From Hippopus hippopus (Eukaryota; Mollusca; Bivalvia; Cardiida; Cardiidae): a DNA stretch of 64,000 nucleotides. This document shows, one piece after another, positions 52,905 through 64,000 of this stretch; the first letter of the stretch is position 1, and each line of letters starts with the position of its first letter. The stretch covers positions 12,132,777 to 12,196,776 of the forward strand of contig OX328106.1 of the NCBI GenBank assembly GCA_946811185.2, written 5' to 3'. The notes beneath the pieces are model-generated. The model saw only the letters and a program-made list of their open reading frames with translations. It made no database searches and was not told where the DNA came from. A program made the position numbers and the translations under genes.

Positions 52905-53055
52905 ATAGGCTTATTCTCATGAATTTTCTAAATTTGAAAGTAACAGAACTTCTAATTGGCTAAATTGGTTTAGCCAGTTAGAAGTTGTGTTACTATAAAA
53001 TTTAGAAAATCTTTTTGAATAAGAGCGTTCTTAAAAATGGTTGGTGAATATGGAC
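52905..53055. mobile_element. Second family E MITE (also near 60293-60440)
   Basis: TTATTCTCATGAATTTTCTA, GGCTAAATTGGTTTAGCCA centre, AAAATGGTTGGTGAATATGG end. Confidence 0.7.
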
Positions 53056-53199
53056 ACCGACTAATTGATACTGTATTGAAAATTTTGTTATCTTTTGGAC
53101 AACTGCTTCATACTAGTTTGTTTCCTACCGCAATTTTTATGTTACAGAAACTCTTCATGTATTAAATTTAAATTTACATCGATCCATATTGTAGCAGGA

Positions 53200-53320
53200 G
53201 ACAGTGGTAAAGAGGTAGAGCGTCTGCATCTCACATCGAAGAGTCTGGGTTCGATCCCGTTGATGAGCTTGATCAACCTTTGGAATTATCCACCACACGG
53301 CGCGAGTATTCTAGTTAAGG
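53200..53320 (+). mobile_element. tRNA-like SINE (also at about 60588-60705)
   Basis: GACAGTGGTAAAGAGGTAGA (A-box-like), GGGTTCGATCCCG (B box), anticodon-like region CATCTCACATCG. Confidence 0.5.
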
Positions 53321-53329
53321 TTTCCCTTG

Positions 53330-54000
53330 TCGGTGTTAATCAAACATTCTTAAAAACGTGCTTAGTCTTGTTCTCGAAGGTTTTCTAAATTTGAAAAAAA
53401 AAAAAATAAATAAATAAATAAATAAAAAAATAAAATAAAATAAAAAATAAATAAATAAAAATAAAATATTGATGCATAACATCAATGGCGCAGCAAATCA
53501 GTTGTTTCTGAAATAGAGCACATTACAGCGGGTTATTTTTATACGACAAGGGCCAAGGGCATAACTTGAACAAACTTCTTAGAGGTCCACGTGGTGATAC
53601 TACATGACAAATATTTAAACTCAGGACCATCTGGGATACGATCTGGTTTTTATCGATCTGGCTATGAAAGTACGGTATTTTACATGTTTAGAAAAAAGTC
53701 CAAGTAGAAAAATAAAGGTGGTACGGGCTCGATCTGGTTGTGAAAGTACCGTATTTTTACATGTATGTTAAAAAAAAACACTGAAACAGTCCATATAGTT
53801 AACAAAATGGCTACCTCCACAGGCACTTTTCAAAAGCGAATAAAAAATATTTTGCCGCAGCTCATGCGGCGCCACAACAAAAAATCCTGATTGGCTTAAC
53901 CATTTGGTTTAGCAAACCAGTTAGAAGTTGTGTTTCTTTCAAAGTAGAAAATGCTTGAGAATAAGACTAAGAACTTTCTTAAGAATGATTGATGAATACA
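53330..54000. mobile_element. Family E MITE split by AT-rich insertion
   Basis: Left half to about 53392 (AACGTGCTTAGTCTTGTTCT, TTTTCTAAATTTGAAA), right half from about 53886 (CTGATTGGCTTAACCATTTG) to AAGAATGATTGATGAATACA. Between them lies an A/AAAT tract (53391-53469) whose length differs in unit 2. Confidence 0.65.
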
Positions 54001-54022
54001 GACCCACGAAGTAATCAATAAA

Positions 54023-55205
54023 CGGCCTGCAACACGTGAAAACGGACATTTGGAAATTTGCGTAAAGTATCGTCTCGGATCTACCTGCGCAGTCCGCGCA
54101 GGCTAATCCGAAACGACACTTTCCGTTTTTATGTAATTTTCTGTTTTGCGCAAGTCTGCTGCATAGGGGTCCGTAGTTTGACTCCTGTCACCCGTAGACT
54201 ATATATTGTAAACAAGGGATTTAACTTTGTACAGACCGTTACTCGCCCCCCGATTACAAAAAAACAACGTATCTTTTCTACGCTAACAGTTATTCTCCTT
54301 ATTCTTTCGACAACTGAGAGCCAAAACATTTTTCTACCAGAAAAACACAAGTGTTTGTCAGTGGCTAATGCAGTCTGGCTGCTACGGTCGCTCAAACTTG
54401 TAAACTTGCTCAAAAATCTTCGCCATTGACAAGGGTTCGTACATCCGACTTTCAAGATATAAAATGCACTTTAGATCCAACGAAACACAGCATTAGCGAT
54501 ACACACCCTTTAAACATGTTTCAAAAAATTACTGACCTATAGTCTTTGTCTTCCATAACGACGAAACAACTCAGAATTCGTTCAATTTGTGATCCCGAAG
54601 CAAATTTCATACAGCTGCCGCCATCTTATGTCATGTGACACTGTTTTGAACGGGAAATTTGATTGGTTGATATGTAGTGACAGTCGCGCATTCAACCAAT
54701 GAAAATTCGTGCAGCTGCTGACATCGTTTGTCACGTGACACTGTTTGGAACGAGAAATTTCATTGGTTGATATGCGCGACTGTTAGTGTCGAATGTACGA
54801 ACCCTTGTCAATGGCGAAGATTTTTGAGCGAGTTTACAAGTTCGAAGGACTGTAGCAGCCAAACTACATTAGCCACTGACAAACACTTGTGTTTTTCTGG
54901 TAGAAAAATGTTTTAGCTCTCAGTTGCCGAAAGAATAAGGAGAATAACTGTTAGCGTAGAAAAGATACATTGTTTTTTGTAATCGGGGGGCGAGTAACGG
55001 TCTGTACAAAGTTAAATCCCTTGTTTACAATTTATAGTCTACGGGTGACAGGAGTCAAACTACGGACCCCTATGGTCTGCTGTATGACAAAATCTAATGC
55101 AGTTGTAAAGTGCCGTCTCGGATTAGCCTGTGCAAAGTGCGCAGGCTGATCCGAGACGACACTTTACGCAAATGTTCGAATGCCTCCATTCGCGTGTTGC
55201 AAGCC
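54023..55205. mobile_element. Family C palindromic element carrying a nested long-TIR transposon
   Basis: Ends CGGCCTGCAACACG and CGTGTTGCAAGCC; each side holds a TTTGCGTAAAG.. / CTGCGCAGTCCGCGCAGGCT palindrome. Interrupted at 54162-55074. Confidence 0.78.
54162..55074. mobile_element. 0.9-kb transposon with ~280-bp inverted repeats and 8-bp TSD
   Basis: CATAGGGGTCCGTAGTTTGA pairs with TCAAACTACGGACCCCTATG, and pairing continues to about 54445/54792. Exact 8-bp duplication GTCTGCTG at 54154-54161 and 55075-55082. About 350 bp of unique centre; no transposase seen. An 8-bp duplication is typical of hAT or P-type elements. Confidence 0.88.
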
Positions 55206-55572
55206 AAATAATATAAGTTCTAAGAACATGTTTCACAATCGATGCAAAACAAATATACTTCAGCTAAACTATGTTAAAGCAAATAAAACTGGTTGTATTG
55301 TACTGTATTGAAAAAAAATCCTATATAAATACTCTCTATTTTATGTTTGCGAAAGAAATACAGACGTTTTGAATGATAAAAAACATTGGTGTCTGGGGTC
55401 GGGCGCCATTCAAGCAAATTCTGCTGCCAAGTTGGATTTCATTATATGTTTTCATTTCTTCCCGTTTTTATAACCCATTATTTATAGCGCCTTTCACAAC
55501 TACAGTTGCCTTTGTGTCCAGTGCAGATCAAGATTAGACTGCACAAAACATGCTGCCTGCTCTTTGGTCAGC

Positions 55573-55687
55573 TCAGCGCTCTACCTTTCACAGACAATTT
55601 CCATCATTTGAGCCACATTTAATTTATCGTTTACCATTACTTGCAATTAGCAGCAATCTAAAATTTGTCCTTTTGTCAAGAGTTAAG
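55573..55687 (-). mobile_element. Left half of a family P MITE, reverse (also at about 62946-63060)
   Basis: TCTACCTTTCACAGACAATT, TGAGCCACATTTAATTTATC, ending TTTTGTCAAGAGTTAAG. Confidence 0.7.
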
Positions 55688-55689
55688 TG

Positions 55690-57119
55690 TAATTGAGGAA
55701 CATACCTGAATACTAAGGTCCGTTGCCAACATTTAACGTCCTTTAACAATGTCTATATAGGGCAACATAAGAAAAATAGCTTTGTGCAAAAATTACCAAA
55801 GTGCTCAAATTATCAGATAGGATTGTATGGGTAAATTGTACGTGAATGCGAAAATAAAGAGTCTATAAGAGAAAAAAGTTTAACCCTAAATCACAATAGA
55901 AATTATGTCACATTAACAAGAATTTGAAAATAAATACGAAATTCGAGAGCATTCGTGAAAGACAAAGGTTCCAACCCGAAATCAAAACAGAAATCAGGAA
56001 ATTGAACTCAGGACATAGAAACAAGTATTCGAAGGTGAAACCAAAAATAATGAAGGTATGAAAGAAAAATCTTTCAAACCTAAATCACAAAAGAAATCAG
56101 GGTCCGTAAACGCCAAACATTCTAAAGGACATATCCCATAGTGTTTTTCCTACGGACAATTTTTTATTATTATTATTTTTATTTCTTTTTTCGCTCAGAT
56201 GATAATTTAATGTATGCAGAGTAAAAAAAAATGAAAAGAAAATCATATGTTACGAAGAAAAATACAGAGAAACAGCTCTTAAAAGAAGATGACTCTTGTC
56301 GGAATTACAGAAAAAGGCTTCAATTTCAAACCTAAAATAAGGTTCCTAAGTAACAAATATTGCTAAAATGAATAAAATTAATCTTAGATATATGAAGTTT
56401 GACAATGGTAAAAAGGATTATTATCTACCGAATTGAGTCACTGGACAGATTACTCGTGCAGTCGCAATTAGAAAAATATATCAAACAGGGCATTTTAAAA
56501 AATACGCTACATTTTTATGATTTATTGACACAACAAATTTACCTCCCTTTATTATAAACGTCTATTTTGGCATCCCGATAATTTATAAATCTCTCATTTT
56601 TCTTCAGCATCTGTGATCTCAAGATTTTTAAAAGGCAACCGACATACTACATATAAAAATATACTATCTCACACACATACCAACCTATAAGGATATAATA
56701 GAATAGACAAAAAGGAAAAATATGCCGGTGAGTGAAAGATTTTGCGTCATAAGTCTGTAAGAACGGTCCTAGTCTTTCTCTCCAGAATTGCCTTAATTTA
56801 AAAGTAACACAACTTCAGATTGATGTTACCATTTGAATAAAGATAACAAATGTTCGTGCGCATCCATATTGCGCTTGTGTTTTTGTCATGGATAGTGAAT
56901 CAAAAGTGCACCTATGTATTTTTCGCACATATGGTAATACTATTGGTGCACTGAAACAAGTAACACTTTCTTCGGGTAGTATTAGTCAAAAAAAAAAAAA
57001 AATGGATCTGTGAACTGTCACCGTTAAATGATTAAAATACTGTTGACACAGCGTTACACGCCAAACAAGCAAACAAAAGCAGGAAATTTAAAGCTTTGGA
57101 AGTATAGCTGTTTCCGCTT
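55690..57119. other. Unit 1 DNA with no gene seen
   Basis: AT-rich, several A-runs; repeated phrases such as AACCTAAATCACAAAAGAAA and CCTAAATCACAATAGAAATT suggest a diverged internal repeat between 55850 and 56360. A family E remnant lies near 56760-56830. Confidence 0.4.
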
Positions 57120-57192
57120 TGAATACTAATGTGGGAAAATGAGAAATCGCTCGTAATAAGCAATTTCTCCCTTTCCCACTATATCTGTTGAG
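57120..57192. repeat. Hairpin resembling the family P core
   Basis: GTGGGAAAATGAGAAATCGC is mirrored by GCAATTTCTCCCTTTCCCAC; related in layout to family P but with another apex sequence. Confidence 0.55.
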
Positions 57193-57989
57193 CTTTTATC
57201 TATTTTTTTCCCTTGAAAAAAAAAAAAAAAAACTCCCACAGTGACCTTCATCACTATTTTCAGATGAAATAAGCACGGATACCAGCCATTTTTGTTCTTT
57301 CTTATTGTTTAGAATTATAGATACTATAAGTGTGGAAATTTTAAGAAAAATCTGCCCGTTAGAAAGTATGTATTTATTAAAGATTAACCCTTAATTCGGT
57401 CATATTATCCTCCTTTTTAACTCAATGGTCTATATATTACATGTATATTTGTACATTTACTATGCTCAAAACTAGACTTCTATATAATTTTTGTGCAAAA
57501 CTGGATGAGTTTTCAGTAAAATGTTGTGTATTTGTGTAGTCTTCTGATAATTTTCCTGTTTAACTATTAAAGAAAAGCGTGTTAAATCCAATATAGGCTG
57601 AATTTTGGAACTGTATAAACCTTTTTTCAAAGGCAAATTTCACAGAAACGAGCACGGTGACCCATATCTTTTTTTCACTTTTATCCCCTGGAGACATGAT
57701 GTGCAAAGTTTTAAAAAAAATCTGTCCGTTAGAAATTGTGATATACGTCGTTAAAGCAATGTGGAGTTTTAGGCCTATTACTTTCGAGTTTAGAAAATCT
57801 TGGAGAATAAAACAAGTACTGACCATAATCATGGTTGGTGAATATGGTCCGAGGATACAGAAACAAAAATTCAAACGCAAATGTGAAAATAAGGGAAGTC
57901 TGAGAGAAAAAATTTCTGGACCTTTATCACCACAAAAATTAAATCATATTTCTGAGCAATATATCAGAATGAATTACTAGAGTTTAAGT

Positions 57990-58175
57990 CAGTTATTCCT
58001 CAAACATTCTAAATTCCGTTCTTAATCTCATTTTAACGAATATTACAAATTTATAAAAGTAACACAGTTAACGATTGGCTATACCTGATGGTGTAGCCAG
58101 TCATAAAAATTGTTACTTTTTAAATTCAGAATTACACTAAGAATTTAATTAAGGAAGGTTCATGAATACGACCCC
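57990..58175. mobile_element. Diverged family E MITE
   Basis: TCAAACATTCTAAATTCCGT with TCTTAATCTCATTTTAACGA, centre GGCTATACCTGATGGTGTAG, end CATGAATACGACC. Confidence 0.55.
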
Positions 58176-58627
58176 CGGTTTTAGTTGAAAGTTGTATGAA
58201 TAACAGTCCAGGGTTCTTTTGTGTTGGTTACCTCCCTTGAAACAGCGACGTAGGACAGGCTAATGGAAACGGTCAGCATGTCTGTCTGTTTTAAGACTAA
58301 TGCAAGGTAACTTTTGTTTACTTTAAATTTAGGGGAGGTAACTTTCGTTTGATGCGGTCTCATACACAGATCAGAGAGCAAACTGAAATGATTTTTTTTT
58401 TCTTGTCTCAATCAGGGATCGTATATATAGTGTATGGAAATATATATATATAAGATCCCTGTCTCAATTCATTTGCAGATTTTTATAATTTGTAAAATGC
58501 TTGTATTCGTTTACGTCGTCGCGTCAATCGATCTCTGTCAGCGCAAAATACATATTTTTATTTCATGCTTTCCGGTAGTTTATCGAGAAATAACGGTGAA
58601 ATTTTTTTTCGATATTTCATGGTTACT

Positions 58628-58876
58628 TTGAATTTCAAAATGAAATAAACGTTTACTCGATAAAACGCTACCTGTTGCGATTCATTCAGCTGTTATCGGC
58701 TAACATGTAACCTATACATGTACATCGGCCATTTATTAAAACAGCCCCTACATGCTTGGGTAATAGGCTAATAGCTTCGCTGTAAGCCCTACTTTTCCCG
58801 AATATTCGGGGGATGGGTGATGCGTCATAGCAGACAGGTCGAATCTTCGAAGAATATGACATGCGCAGACAACGGC
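58628..58876. repeat. Older repeat shared with 49855-50315
   Basis: Shows the same ordered blocks as the GPCR upstream region (AAAATGAAATAAACGTTTAC, GAATATGACATGCGCAGACA), but no receptor ORF follows. Confidence 0.6.
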
Positions 58877-59061
58877 ATGCCACTCAACCAGATGGAAATA
58901 TGACGTAATTTACCCAACATTTCTCGCGCTTTACGTAATATTGTAATGCGTTGTTATGCGGAGGAGGTACGCCACAGGAAATTACCGAAAACAACTGTAC
59001 TGGATTTTGATGTAAGTCACCCCAAAAAAGGATTAGAAGTATGAAATAAATAGATTTTTTT

Positions 59062-59205
59062 TTTCGGTGAAATATCGAAATTTATTTCATCTCGTGAACA
59101 TGATCAGTAATATTTTCACGAGTGGCTGCCACTCGTGAAAATACTACTGATGATGTTCACGAGATGAAATAAATTTCGATCTTTCACCGTAAAAAACAAA
59201 TATCC
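59062..59205. repeat. ~144-bp hairpin
   Basis: CGAAATTTATTTCATCTCGT and TTTTCACGAGTGGC pair with GCCACTCGTGAAAA and ACGAGATGAAATAAATTTCG; apex at 59130. Confidence 0.8.
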
Positions 59206-59450
59206 TCTATGTAATCTCAACTTCTTTCGACGGCTGAAAAATCCAATCAGCTGAAACTCAGCATAAAAGATCTTTATTTTAAAGGCTTGATATGACATCG
59301 GCAAGCGGACAATACAAATCCAAATCACACTACACATTCTGTGCAGTTTAATCTTCATTATACCGTTTGCAAAACCATTGTTTACACCTACAGCAGTGAA
59401 ATGTGTAAACATAGAAGGTTCAAAACCAGAATATCTTTCAAAATAATTGA

Positions 59451-59608
59451 GCCATGCTCTGTGAAAAGAGGCTTAATGCATCTGCAAAACGTATCGACCC
59501 AGGTCAGCCTGCGCAGTCCGCGCAGGCTAACCTAGGTCGAAACTTTTTGCTATTGGTCATTTTTCTGTATGTCAAAGAACCAGTTTACCTCATGGTTCAG
59601 TCTATTGT
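59451..59608 (+). mobile_element. Family B MITE, truncated at the duplication junction
   Basis: GAGCCATGCTCTGTGAAAAG, GACCCAGGTCAGCCTGCGCA; stops at CAGTCTATT, where unit 2 starts with GTTAATCC. Confidence 0.78.
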
Positions 59609-62600
59609 TAATCCTTGTGTAATGTTTTAGCATCAGATCTAGTCGTTAGACTACAGGCACCCAAGCCTTTCTAGTATTTTTCTTTTATTTCTATTTATAA
59701 TTGTTAGGATAAAATAACTCTTTACTAAACGAGACAAATGTAGACATGTCCCAAATGAAATCATTTACAAACGACAAATTAAATGTGGCACAAATGGTTT
59801 AACACGTGAATGGTATAGAATGCATTGTTATTCTATTTTCTTACTTTTAAAAATACGTTACATCGTGGATTGTGGACTGTATCAACTTTTTTAATGCCAA
59901 TTTTATCAATTCGATAGTGTCCAAAGTCCATAGATTTCCAATGCCATTGACATAGTTTGGTATCAGGTAGCAGACGGTGTAGGTCCAAGACATTCTGTAC
60001 AGTCTTTGATATCTGCAAAAGTTAATCACGTCAACACAGGCACTGTAAGAGTTTATTTGTAGTTTTAGCTCGTGTGACCCTAGGCCTGTATTCACCAACC
60101 ATCCTAGACAACATTCCTAGTCTTATTCTCATGAATCTTCTTAATTTGAAAGTAACACAACATGTAATTGGCTAAACTATTTGGTTTTGCCAATCTGAAA
60201 ATGTGTCACTCTTTCAAATTTAGAAAATCTTGTTGAATAAGACTAAGAATGTGCTTTTAGATGCTTTGTGAATAGGAGCTTGAATATTCATAGGCTTATT
60301 CTCATACATTTTCTAAATTTGAAAGTAACAGAACTTCTAATTGGCTAAACTGGTTTAGCCAGTTAGAAGTTGTGTTACTATCAAATTTAGAAAATCTTTT
60401 TGAATAAGAGCGTTCTAAAAATGGTTTGTGAATATGGACCCCGATTAATTGATACCGTATTGAAAATGTTTGTTATCTTTTAGACAACTGCCTCATACTA
60501 GTTTGTTTCCTACCGCAATTTTTATGTTACAGAAACTCATCATGTATTAAATTTAAATTTACATCGATCCATATTGTAGCAGGAGACAGTAGTAAAGAGG
60601 TAGAGCGTCTGCATCTCACATCGAAGAGTCTGGGTTCGATCCCGTTGATGAGCTTGATCAACCTTTGGAATTATCCACCACACGGCGCGAGTATTCTAGT
60701 TATGGTTTCCCTTGTCGGTGTTAATCAAACATTCTTAAAAACGTGCTTAGTCTTGTTCTCGAAGGTTTTCTAAGTTTGAAAAAAATAAATAAATAAATAA
60801 AATAAAATAAAAAATAAATCAATAAAAATAAAATATTGATGCATAACATCAATGGCGCAGCAAATCAGTTGTTTCTGAAATAGAGCACATTACAGCGGGT
60901 TATTTTTATACGCCAAGGGCCAAGGGCATAACTTGAACAAACTTCTTAGAGGTCCACGTGGTGATACTACATGACAAATATTTAAACTCAGGACCATCTG
61001 GGATACGATCTGGTTTTTATCGATCTGGCTATGAAAGTACGGTATTTTACATGTTTAGAAAAAAGTCCAAGTAGAAAAATAAAGGTGGTACGGGCTCGAT
61101 CTGGTTGTGAAAGTACCGTATTTTTACATGTATGTTAAAAAAAAAAAACACTGAAACAGTCCATATAGTTAACAAAATGGCTACCTCTACAAGCACTTTT
61201 CAAAAGCGAATAAAAAATATAGTGCTGCAGCTCATGCGGCGCCACAACAAAAAATCCTGATTGGCTTAACCATTTGGTTTAGCAAACAAGTTAGAAGTTG
61301 TGTTTCTTTCAAAGTAGAAAATACTTGAGAATAAGACTAAGAACTTTCTTAAGAATGATTGATGAATACAGACCCACGAAGTAATCTATAAACGGCCTGC
61401 AACACGCGAAAAGGGACATTTGCAAATTTGCGTAAAGTATCGTCTCGGATCTACCTGCGCAGTCTGCGCAGGCTAATCCGAAACGACACTTTCCGTTTTT
61501 ATGTAATTTTCTGTTTTGCGCAAGTCTACTGCATAGGGGTCCGTAGTTTGACTCCTGTCACCCGTAGACTATATATTGTAAACAAGGGATTTAACTTTGT
61601 ACAGACCGTTACTCGCCCCCCGATTACAAAAAACAACGTATCTTTTCTACGCTAACAGTTATTCTCCTTATTCTTTCGACAACTGAGAGCCAAAACATTT
61701 TTCTACCAGATAAACACAAGTGTTTGTCAGTGGCTAATGCAGTCTGGCTGCTACGGTCGCTCGAACTTGTAAACTTGCTCAAAAATCTTCGCCATTGACA
61801 AGGGTTCGTACATCCGACTTTCAAGATATAAAATGCACTTTAGATCCAATGAAACACAGCATTAGCGATACACACCCTTTAAACATGTTTCAAAAAATTA
61901 CTGACCTATAGTCTTTGTCTTCCATAACGACGAAACAACTCAGAATTCGTTCAATTTGTGATTCCGAAGCAAATTTCATATAGCTGCCGTCATCTTATGT
62001 CATGTGACACTGTTTTGAACGGGAAATTTGATTGGTTGATATGTAGTGACAGTCGCGCATTCAACCAATGAAAATTCGTGCAGCTGCTGACATCGTTTGT
62101 CACGTGACACTGTTTGGAACGAGAAATTTCATTGGTTGATATTCGCGACTGTTAGTGTCGAATGTACGAACCCTTGTCAATGGCGAAGATTTTTGAGCGA
62201 GTTTACAAGTTCGAAGGACTGTAGCAGCCAAACTACATTAGCCACTGACAAACACTTGTGTTTTTCTGGTAGAAAAATATTTTAGCTCTCAGTTGCCGAA
62301 AGAATAAGGAGAATAACTGTTAGCGTAGAAAAGATACGTTGTTTTTTGTAATCGGGGGGCGAGTAACGGTCTGTACAAAGTTAAATCCCTTGTTTACAAT
62401 TTATAGTCTACGGGTGACAGGAGTCAAACTACGGACCCCTATGGTCTGCTGTAGGACAAAATCTAATGCAGTTGTAAAGTGCCGTCTCGGATTAGCCTGC
62501 GCAAATTGCGCAGGCTAATCCGAGACGACACTTTACGCAAATGTTCGAATGCCTCCATTCGCGTGTTGCAAGCCAAATAATATAAGTTGTAAGAACATGT

Positions 62601-64000
62601 TTCACAATCGATGTAAAACAAATATACTTCAGCTAAACTATGTTAAAGCAAATAAAACTGGTTGTATTGTACTGTATTGAAAAAAAATGCTATATAAATA
62701 CTCTCTATTTTATGTTTGCGAAAGAAATACAGACGTTTTGAATGATAAAAAACATTGGTGTCTGGGGTCGGGCGCCATTCAAGCAAATTCTGCTGCCATG
62801 TTGGATTTCATTATATGTTTTCATTTCTTCCCGTTTTTATAACCCATTATTTATAGCGCCTTTCACAACTACAGTTGCCTTTGTGTCCAGTGCAGATCAA
62901 GATTAGACTGCACAAAACATGCTGCCTGCTCTTTGGTCAGCTCAGCGCTCTACCTTTCACAGACAATTTCCATCATTTGAGCCACATTTAATTTATCGTT
63001 TACCATTACTTGCAATTAGCAGCAATCTAAAATTTGTCCTTTTGTCAAGAGTTAAGTGTAATTGAGGAACATACCTGAATACTAAGGTCCATTGCCAACA
63101 TTTAACGTCCTTTAACAATGTCTATATGGGGCAACATAAGAAAAATAGCTTTGTGCAAAAATTACCAAAGTGCTCAAATTATCAGATAGGATTGTATGGG
63201 TAAATTGTACGTGAATGCGAAAATAAAGAGTCTATAAGAGAAAAAAGTTTAACCCTAAATCACAATAGAAATTATGTCACATTAACAAGAATTTGAAAAT
63301 AAATACGAAATTCGAGAGCATTCGTGAAAGACAAAGGTTCCAACCCGAAATCAAAACAGAAATCAGGAAATAGAACTCAGGACATAGAAACAAGTATTCG
63401 AAGGTGAAACCAAAAATAATGAAGGTATGAAAGAAAAATCTTTCAAACCTAAATCACAAAAGAAATCAGGGTCCGTAAACGCCAAACATTCTAAAGGACA
63501 TATCCCATAGTGTTTTTCCTACGGACAATTTTTTATTATTATTATTTTTATTTCTTTTTTCGCTCAGATGATAATTTAATGTATGCAGAGTAAAAAAAAA
63601 TGAAAAGAAAATCATATGTTACGAAGAAAAATACAGAGAACCAGCTCTTAAAAGAAGATGACTCTTGTCGGAATTACAGAAAAAGGCTTCAATTTCAAAC
63701 CTAAAATAAGGTTCCTAAGTAACAAATATTGCTAAAATGAATAAAATTAATCTTAGATATATGAAGTTTGACAATAGTAAAAAGGATTATTATCTACCGA
63801 ATTGAGGCACTGGACAGATTACTCGTGCAGTCGCAATTAGAAAAATATATCAAACAGGGCATTTTAAAAAATACGCTACATTTTTATGATTTATTGACAC
63901 AACAAATTTACCTCCCTTTATTATAAACGTCTATTTTGGCATCCCGATAATTTATAAATCTCTCATTTTTCTTCAGCATCTGTGATCTCAAGATTTTTAA
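59609..64000 (+). repeat. Tandem duplication, unit 2 (cut by window end)
   Basis: Colinear with 52221-56630, including its MITE P halves, family E copies, SINE, family C element (about 61390-62570) and long-TIR element (about 61528-62440). Differences are single bases and A-tract lengths. Confidence 0.92.

Larger units (their letters stand above)
52221..59608 (+). repeat. Tandem duplication, unit 1 (7388 bp)
   Basis: Starts GTTAATCCTTGTGTAATGTT, the same as 59609 onward; positions 52221-56630 match 59609-64000 at what looks like 98-99% identity. 59608 is the junction with unit 2. Confidence 0.92.

Noticed and set aside
54058..54455. Overlapping 123-aa (+) and 108-aa (-) ORFs, repeated in unit 2
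   Set aside because: They lie within the long inverted repeat of the 54162-55074 transposon. The frame is broken by an indel in the duplicate (75-aa and 66-aa versions), so it is not under coding constraint.

Overview
This is an AT-rich, repeat-saturated window of animal nuclear DNA. The intron-rich lysosomal enzyme gene, the single-exon GPCR, the tRNA-derived SINEs and the palindrome-cored MITEs together suggest a marine bivalve mollusc. That is an inference from repeat style; the species cannot be named from the sequence alone.

Genes. (1) The minus strand from 37681 to 6914 carries a complete 17-exon galactocerebrosidase (GALC, lysosomal beta-galactosylceramidase) gene. All 16 introns read GT-AG with consistent phase, and the joined CDS is 2055 nt (684 aa). 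The catalytic pair is at E186 (WNE) and E265 (SED). (2) The plus strand at 50901-52193 carries an intact intronless 430-aa class A (rhodopsin-like) GPCR of unknown ligand. (3) A frameshifted 3' piece of a non-LTR retrotransposon reverse transcriptase lies at 38363-38882 (minus). No other convincing gene was found; most other ORFs are made of repeats.

Repeat layout. 0.5-7 kb: 3' flank of GALC, with decayed ~200-bp tandem repeats and several MITEs. 7-37.5 kb: GALC introns, holding about 35 copies or pieces of a ~215-230 bp hairpin MITE ('family P'). Its termini are TTAA-CCCTTTACC, and two independent pre-/post-insertion comparisons inside this window show TTAA target duplication, as in piggyBac elements. 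Intron 2 also holds a 3.0-kb TA-flanked transposon whose empty site is preserved nearby; intron 1 holds a 1.8-kb TA-flanked CAGT-ended transposon next to exon 1. 38-43 kb: 5' flank of GALC with LINE, SINE and 162-bp tandem repeats. 43210-48989: a 5.78-kb foldback element, a nearly whole-length palindrome bounded by inverted TACGGAACCCC ends and a 6-bp direct repeat. 50.9-52.2 kb: the GPCR. 52221-64000: a recent tandem duplication of a 7388-bp unit, cut by the window edge; it begins 28 bp after the GPCR stop and contains a 0.9-kb long-TIR element with an 8-bp target duplication.

The two genes have no evident functional link. The most interesting content is the nested transposon record: insertion order, target-site choice and element boundaries can be read directly from paired filled and empty sites.
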